Part shown: positions 48,171 through 53,084 of the stretch, piece after piece
Layout of the letters: the number at the start of each line of letters is the position of its first letter
Numbering within the stretch: the stretch's first letter is position 1
The notes under the pieces: generated by a model
What the model was told of the DNA's origin: nothing
The model's database searches: none
Seen by the model: only the letters and a program-made list of their open reading frames with translations
NCBI GenBank assembly: GCA_013151835.1
Contig: JAADHK010000132.1
Span: 1 to 53,084 of the forward strand
Direction of reading: 5' to 3'
Source of the DNA: Deltaproteobacteria bacterium
GTDB lineage: Bacteria; Desulfobacterota; Desulfobacteria; Desulfobacterales; Desulfosalsimonadaceae
DNA length: 53,084 nucleotides
Translations under genes and position numbers: made by a program

Positions 48171-49364
48171 TCAAGAATTTACCACAACCTCTTGATACAA
48201 CACATCCAGCTTTTCAACCATGCTTGAAATATCATAGGACGGGGCCAGGCGTTTGCCTGCCGCGCCCATGGCGTTTCGCAACTCAGGATCGGCGGCAAGA
48301 CGCAGAATCTCCTCTCCAAGAGCCTCCGGGTCTTCCGGGGGAACGAGGAATCCGTTTACCCCGTGTTTAACAAGATCGGGGATACCACCGACCCTGCTTG
48401 CCACAACCGGTTTTCCCGCCGCCATGGCCTCGACGATCACCCGCCCCATACCCTCATTTCTCGAAGAAAGGACAAAAATATCAAAAGCGGACAGGACATC
48501 CGCGACATCCTTGCGCCACCCGGCAAACACGACCTTTTGGCAAACGCCTGTCTTTTGGGCACGGCCGCGCAGTATTGGTTCGAGTTCCCCCTTGCCGACG
48601 TAGACCAGATAAATATCCTCCCGGGATTTCCACACCTTCTCCATGGCCGACATGAGGATATCCGGCCCCTTGATGGGCAAAAGCCAGCCGACCGTGCCTA
48701 CCACCAGGGCGTTTGCGGGCAAACCGAGCGCCTCCCTGGCCGAAGACGGGTCTGTCCGTCGGGCCGAAAAATCCGCCACATCCACCCCGCTGTGAATCAC
48801 GCGCATCTTTTCAGGCGCCGTGAGCGAAAGGCTCAAATAATCGGCCATCTCTCCATTTGTAAGAGCTACGATGCAATCGGTTGCAGGTTCAACGATCTTT
48901 TCGGCCATTAAAAAAAATCTTGAAGCCTGCGTCCCGAAATGCCCGAAAAAAACATGCCCGTGAGGGGTGTGTATAATCTGGGGAACCCTGGCCGCCCGGG
49001 CCGCCAGGCGGCCTATAATCCCGGCCTTTGACGTGTGGGTATGGACTATATCCGGCCTGTGCCGTCGCATCAGCCGGAAAAGAGAAAAGAATGCAAGCAT
49101 ATCCTTTACAGGGTCTATGCGTCGAACAAGGCAATCGAGGCGCACGGTCACGACGCCTTTATCCCTTGCAAGGCTCAGTCCCTGTTCGACACGATTGCGC
49201 TCATCGTCCGTCATTGCGGACTCTTTTGAGCCGCCGAAAACGAGCATGATCCTGCATTTCCCCGCAAGCCCGATGCACGATAAGAGCGTGTTCTGAGCCG
49301 ATCCGCCCATGTCCATGCGGGTTATGACGTGCATTACACGTATTTTATTGGAAATTTCTGTCAT
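48171..49364 (-). CDS. Glycosyltransferase family 4 protein
   Basis: 397 residues, GT-B fold. IRVMHVITRMDMGGSAQNTL at the start, RPDIVHTHTSKAGIIGRLAA and HGHVFFGHFGTQASRFFL in the N-terminal half, VVGTVGWLLPIKGPDILMSA in the linker, and SSRNEGMGRVIVEAMAAGKP (E-x7-E nucleotide-sugar site) in the C-terminal half. It adds a sugar from a nucleotide donor to the growing glycan. The first ATG at 49364 overlaps the asnB-like stop by 20 bp; a later ATG (residue 11) would avoid this but lose the conserved KIRV strand. Confidence 0.93.
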   Translation of the reverse strand: MTEISNKIRVMHVITRMDMGGSAQNTLLSCIGLAGKCRIMLVFGGSKESAMTDDERNRVEQGLSLARDKGVVTVRLDCLVRRIDPVKDMLAFFSLFRLMRRHRPDIVHTHTSKAGIIGRLAARAARVPQIIHTPHGHVFFGHFGTQASRFFLMAEKIVEPATDCIVALTNGEMADYLSLSLTAPEKMRVIHSGVDVADFSARRTDPSSAREALGLPANALVVGTVGWLLPIKGPDILMSAMEKVWKSREDIYLVYVGKGELEPILRGRAQKTGVCQKVVFAGWRKDVADVLSAFDIFVLSSRNEGMGRVIVEAMAAGKPVVASRVGGIPDLVKHGVNGFLVPPEDPEALGEEILRLAADPELRNAMGAAGKRLAPSYDISSMVEKLDVLYQEVVVNS

Positions 49365-51294
49365 ACCAGTGCTCGAACACGATGAGGTTCCAGAGCATCC
49401 AGGAGGTGTCGGCCCGGCTTTTGAACAGATCGTCCCGAAGACCTTCTATGACAGCATAATCAAAAATGCCCTGTGAGTCTATCCTGTTTTTCCCCAGATA
49501 ATCGTCGATTAAAAAGCTCAAATCGCCTTTCAGCCACATGCCTATGGGGATTTCAAACCCGGCTTTGGGCCGGTGGAGGAGGCTTTTCGGAAGCATGTGC
49601 GCAAAGGCTTTTTTAAGAATATACTTTGTACTCATGCCCCGGATTTTAAACTTTGCCGGAATGGAAAAGGCCAGCTCCACCATATTATGATCCAGAAAAG
49701 GTGTCCTGACCTCCAGGGCGTGGGCCATGCTCGTAATATCCACCTTTGTGAGCATGTCGCAGGGGAGGGAATCGATAAGATCGGTGTAGAGCATCCTGTT
49801 TATTGGGTCAAGACCCAGGTCCGAGGCCAGGGCCACAAGGCGGGACACATGGTCGTGGGGACTCTGCCCGCAGGTGTTTCCGATTCCTGCCGCCTTGCCC
49901 AAAAGAGCGCTCCTCACATGTGCCGGAAACACGCGCTTAAGTTTTAAAAGCCGCTGCTCGTACGTTCCGGTTGCGGCGTTTACAAACTTTTTGATCCTGC
50001 GGGCATATTCCATCCACCTGACATCCCTGGAATCGGGAAGCCTCGCGGCATGGGTTTCCATTAAGCGGCGCAATAAAAAAGGGAACTTTTCATAAAACGG
50101 GTGCCAGTATTCGCCGAGATACGACCTGTAGCCCGCGAAAAGCTCGTCCCCGCCGTCTCCGGAAAGGGCCACGGTCACATGCTTTTTCGTATGCATGGAG
50201 ACGATATACGAGGGGATCGCCGACGAGTCGGCAAAGGGTTCGTCAAAGGCGGCCAGCACATCTTCCAGAACCACCAGCATATCGGTTTCCGTTAATTTAA
50301 ATTCGTGGTGATCGGTCTGGTAGAGATGGGCCACTTGTCTGGCATAGCGGGTTTCGTCAAAAAGGGCGGCATCCGAAAATCCGATGGAAAACGTCTTTAC
50401 GGGTTGTGAAGAATTACGGGCCATGAGCGCCACGACAATGCTCGAATCAATGCCGCCGCTTAAAAACGCACCAAGCGGGACATCCGATATCATCCGTGAG
50501 GTTACGGCGTTTGTCATGGTTTCGACAATACGGCGCTTGTATCCGGCGAATTCGTGCCCGGTTATGCGGGCAGGTGCGGCCGGGTCGCAGGCTCCGGAAA
50601 GTGACCAGTATGCAGACACCTCAGCCTTATCCCCCCGGAGCACCAGGCTATGGGCCGGTTCCAGTTTTTTTATACCCTCAAACATTGTGTAAGGGGCCGG
50701 GACGTAATTGAAGGCAAGATAGAGGTCCAGGGCGTTTCTGTCCAGCGTGCGGGAAATTTCGGGCAGGGTGAGCAGGGCCTTTATCTCGGACGCAAAGACT
50801 ATCATGTTTTTGTCCATAAAATAGACAAGCGGCTTTATGCCGATCCTGTCCCGGCAGAGCCAGACACGGCCGATGTTCAAATCGAGGATGGCAAAGGCGA
50901 ACATTCCGTTTAAATGACAAACCGCATCCGTCCCTTCTTCCTCGTAGAGGTGGAGGACGACCTCGGTGTCCGTGTTGCTTTTAAATACATGCCCTTTTTT
51001 TTCAAGCTCTTTTCGCAATGTCCGGAAATTGTATGTCTCGCCGTTGTATATGATCCATATTGTCCCGTCTTCGTTACACATTGGCTGATGGCCCGAGGCG
51101 GAAAGATCGATAACCGAAAGACGGCAATGGCCTAATCCGACATTATAGACCCGGCCGGATTCATCACGCACCTCGTGTACGCAGATACCGGAATCATCCG
51201 GCCCCCTGTGGGTAATGGCTGAACCCATCCGGCCGACTTCATTTTCACCCACGGGTTTGCCGTCAAACCTCACTATTCCACAGATTCCGCACAT
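49345..51294 (-). CDS. asnB: Glutamine-hydrolysing asparagine synthase-like amidotransferase
   Basis: 649 residues. MCGICGIVRFDGKP has the catalytic Cys2 of class II glutamine amidotransferases. SAITHRGPDDSGI, GHCRLSVIDLSASGHQPMCN and IIYNGETYNF follow. The synthetase half has the ATP pyrophosphatase loop GAFLSGGIDSSIVVALMARN and VALSGDGGDELFAGYRSYLG. Copies in glycan loci, often called XrtA-linked amidotransferases, probably amidate a sugar acid rather than make free asparagine. It lies in the middle of GT genes, which supports that. Confidence 0.92.
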   Translation of the reverse strand: MCGICGIVRFDGKPVGENEVGRMGSAITHRGPDDSGICVHEVRDESGRVYNVGLGHCRLSVIDLSASGHQPMCNEDGTIWIIYNGETYNFRTLRKELEKKGHVFKSNTDTEVVLHLYEEEGTDAVCHLNGMFAFAILDLNIGRVWLCRDRIGIKPLVYFMDKNMIVFASEIKALLTLPEISRTLDRNALDLYLAFNYVPAPYTMFEGIKKLEPAHSLVLRGDKAEVSAYWSLSGACDPAAPARITGHEFAGYKRRIVETMTNAVTSRMISDVPLGAFLSGGIDSSIVVALMARNSSQPVKTFSIGFSDAALFDETRYARQVAHLYQTDHHEFKLTETDMLVVLEDVLAAFDEPFADSSAIPSYIVSMHTKKHVTVALSGDGGDELFAGYRSYLGEYWHPFYEKFPFLLRRLMETHAARLPDSRDVRWMEYARRIKKFVNAATGTYEQRLLKLKRVFPAHVRSALLGKAAGIGNTCGQSPHDHVSRLVALASDLGLDPINRMLYTDLIDSLPCDMLTKVDITSMAHALEVRTPFLDHNMVELAFSIPAKFKIRGMSTKYILKKAFAHMLPKSLLHRPKAGFEIPIGMWLKGDLSFLIDDYLGKNRIDSQGIFDYAVIEGLRDDLFKSRADTSWMLWNLIVFEHWYDRNFQ

Positions 51295-51305
51295 ACTCCC
51301 CCGCC

Positions 51306-51325
51306 TTTGCCGAATTTACGGCAAA
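51306..51325. promoter_or_regulatory. Inverted repeat upstream of the asparagine synthase-like gene
   Basis: TTTGCCG (51306-51312) and CGGCAAA (51319-51325) form perfect 7-bp arms around AATTTA, 12 bp before the ATG (51294) on the minus strand. It may hinder or regulate ribosome access, or be an operator. Confidence 0.4.
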
Positions 51326-51357
51326 TAGTTGCATTTACGTTATGTTTTGATCGTAGA

Positions 51358-52590
51358 TTATGCTAAAAAAGGTGGTTTTGTGAAATAACTCCCTGCCAGC
51401 AAACGCTCAAGCGCGGATACATTTGCATCCCACGAATAACGATCTTCAACAAACCGGCGGCATCTTTGGGATATCTTTTCCCATCCGCCCGGATCGGCCA
51501 TGATCATACGGCATAATTCGCCAAGGCGATCCGCGATTGATTCCGCGCCCGTATCCGCAAACAAAAATCGTTTATCAAACCCGGAAAGGATCTCCGCCGT
51601 GCCGCCCACGGGTGTGCCCGCAACCGGGGTGCCGCATGCCATGGCCTCTATGGTGACAAGCCCGAAGCCTTCTAGTTCCCTTGTGGGAAGGACAAAAAGA
51701 TCGGCGGCCCGGTAATAATCGGAAAGCCTTTTTTCGGGGATAAATCCCTCGAAGCGGACGCAGTCCGTGATATGCAACTCCCGGGCAAGGGACTCAAGCT
51801 TCCCGCGCAGCACCCCTGCACCCCCTATGACAAGAAATATCTCAGGTATTTTCCTTTTGACAATTACCACGGCTTTTAAAAGGTTCTCAATCCCCATGCG
51901 GGAAACCAGATTACGAACGGTCAAAAGCAGGAAGCCCGCAGCCGGGAGATCAAGCGACCGCCTTACAGCCGCCCTGTCCCGCGCAGGAGAAAACCTTCGC
52001 AAATCAACGCCTCCAGGAATAACGACGGTCTTTTTTCGTGAAATCCCGTGAGCGTGTTCAAGTTTTTCACCGGTATACCGGCTTAATACAAGGATCCGGC
52101 CCACACGCTTCAGCACGTATCTTTCAATATACCGCCGGCCAAAAATGTTTAAAAAGTAAAAAAGACGACCGGAAGGGCCGGGGGACGCCGGATTCCTGGA
52201 AACATATTCCTCAAACGAAAGTGAATGGCAGGTATAAATCTTTTTAATGTTCCGGCAAAGCGGGGACCGGCAGACCGCAAAGGCGGAAAAAGGCTGATGA
52301 AAATTGATAACGTCAAAACAATATTTTTTGCACAGGGACTCAAAAAGCCGGCCTCCATTTCTGATGGTCGAAAAAATAAAAGCCGCCGGATTTTTCTGGT
52401 TTACATCATACCTGAATTCCTTTATCAGACCAAGCTGTTCCTGATATTTTGCGCATCCCTCCGGCATCCGCGTCATGACAAAAACCTGATGCCCATGTTG
52501 CGCCAGGGCCGCACTCTGGCCGGAAAGAAACCGCTCGGCGCCTCCTGCCACCCTGGAAACAGAAACATCGGCCACCTGAAGTATCTTCAT
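51358..52590 (-). CDS. Glycosyltransferase family 4 protein
   Basis: 410 residues. [20 protein letters not shown] and [20 protein letters not shown] in the N-terminal domain, [20 protein letters not shown] at the linker, and [20 protein letters not shown] with the E-x7-E pattern. It is one of three GT4 enzymes in the locus. Its ATG overlaps the stop of the preceding GT4 gene by 4 bp (ATGA), so they are coupled. The gap to the asparagine synthase-like gene is 63 bp. Confidence 0.93.
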   Translation of the reverse strand: MKILQVADVSVSRVAGGAERFLSGQSAALAQHGHQVFVMTRMPEGCAKYQEQLGLIKEFRYDVNQKNPAAFIFSTIRNGGRLFESLCKKYCFDVINFHQPFSAFAVCRSPLCRNIKKIYTCHSLSFEEYVSRNPASPGPSGRLFYFLNIFGRRYIERYVLKRVGRILVLSRYTGEKLEHAHGISRKKTVVIPGGVDLRRFSPARDRAAVRRSLDLPAAGFLLLTVRNLVSRMGIENLLKAVVIVKRKIPEIFLVIGGAGVLRGKLESLARELHITDCVRFEGFIPEKRLSDYYRAADLFVLPTRELEGFGLVTIEAMACGTPVAGTPVGGTAEILSGFDKRFLFADTGAESIADRLGELCRMIMADPGGWEKISQRCRRFVEDRYSWDANVSALERLLAGSYFTKPPFLA

Positions 52591-53084
52591 TTCCCCTCCA
52601 TGCGGGATGCCCGGGCCACGGAGCGGTATATCCCCTCTATGCGCGAAACCGTTTTGGAGACATCAAATTCATGGGCAACCATTTTACGGGCCGAGGCGGA
52701 GAGTTCGCCCCTCATGGCCGGGGATTTTATAAGTTCCGCCACGGCTGCGGCCAGAGCCCCGGAATCATCCGCGGGCGGCACGAGAATCCCGTTTTTCCCG
52801 GATTTTATAAAATCGGGCGGACCGCCGGCATCCGTGGCTACGACAGGGATTCCGCAGGCCATGGCTTCGAGAAGCACAAGTCCGAATGGTTCACGCAGCG
52901 ACGGAAGCACGAAGATGTCCATCAAAGGATAGATTTCATCCATCCGCTGATGGGTTCCCGCAAAAACGCAGATATCAAAAACGCCATTATCGGCCGCCCG
53001 TTTTTTCAAAAAGGAAAGCAAAGGGCCGTCTCCCACAAAAAGGCAGGTAATATCCGGGAATCTCCGCATAAGTTCCGGCAGGGC
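52587..53084 (-). CDS. Glycosyltransferase family 4 protein, C-terminal part (runs off right edge)
   Basis: The open frame covers the last 165 residues and continues past the window. [40 protein letters not shown] and [20 protein letters not shown] give the nucleotide-sugar-binding half of a GT4 enzyme with the E-x7-E motif. The N-terminal acceptor domain and start are not visible. Confidence 0.9.
   Translation of the reverse strand, partial: ALPELMRRFPDITCLFVGDGPLLSFLKKRAADNGVFDICVFAGTHQRMDEIYPLMDIFVLPSLREPFGLVLLEAMACGIPVVATDAGGPPDFIKSGKNGILVPPADDSGALAAAVAELIKSPAMRGELSASARKMVAHEFDVSKTVSRIEGIYRSVARASRMEGK

Noticed and set aside
1-53084. tRNA or rRNA genes
   Set aside because: The structured segment at the left edge suggested ribosomal RNA at first, but the reverse transcriptase N-terminus and the second copy show it is a group II intron. 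No tRNA cloverleaf was recognised by eye; a tRNAscan-type search would settle this.

Overview
The window most likely comes from a sulfate-reducing Desulfobacterota (Desulfobacterales-like) chromosome. The basis is a complete carbonyl branch of the Wood-Ljungdahl pathway (acsD, cooS, acsB, acsC, acsE plus a RACo-type activator and a cooC-like maturase), a Feo iron-uptake operon, a sodium-symporter/TonB operon and many extragenic palindromes. Family assignments rest on recognised motifs, not on a database search; genus and species cannot be given. Almost every gene lies on the minus strand, so transcription runs from high to low coordinates. The only plus-strand coding remnant is a decayed gene at 13.8-14.8 kb.

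Layout. 1-5.4 kb: an accessory island of small minus-strand cassette-like genes (membrane proteins, an Imm35-like protein, a VOC protein, a TfoX-domain protein, a zinc-ribbon membrane protein) separated by attC-like imperfect palindromes. Group II intron sequence bounds it on both sides: a 5' portion running off the left edge and a decayed, internally deleted remnant at 4.6-5.4 kb. No integron integrase is visible, so it looks like a cassette cluster without its integrase. 5.4-8.6 kb: nadB, an SH3-domain membrane protein and a CooC-like ATPase. 8.7-13.5 kb: six tightly coupled genes encoding a sodium:neurotransmitter-symporter family transporter, a small coiled-coil protein, a secreted protein with about 16 Asp-rich repeats, ExbB, ExbD and a TonB-like protein. 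13.8-15.2 kb: a chimeric pseudogene and repeat-bearing spacer. 15.2-17.9 kb: a TPR membrane protein and a DUF3786-like protein.

18-28.6 kb: the acs/CODH cluster. The methyl group would pass from methyl-tetrahydrofolate (AcsE) to the corrinoid protein (AcsCD). AcsB would join it with CO made by CooS to give acetyl-CoA, or run in reverse during acetate oxidation. The ASKHA/ferredoxin protein would reactivate the corrinoid and the CooC-like ATPase would serve nickel insertion. AcsD carries an unusual alanine/lysine-rich tail of about 170 residues, and several intercistronic gaps contain strong palindromes. 28.7-31.8 kb: a Fur-FeoA fusion, feoA and feoB.

32-53 kb: an exopolysaccharide/surface glycan locus. 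It holds a signal peptidase-like/nucleotidyltransferase fusion, an O-antigen ligase, a Wzz/BY-kinase, a Wza-type exporter fused to an FG-GAP-type propeller, an ExeA-like ATPase, HD-GYP, a WecA-like initiating transferase with a heptanucleotide-encoded tail, a DegT aminotransferase with a sigma-54-like promoter, PIG-L, WbqC, PHP, asparagine synthase-like and three GT4 enzymes. A REP-associated transposase flanked by paired REP elements sits inside this locus. No exosortase, flippase or tRNA/rRNA gene was recognised in the window.
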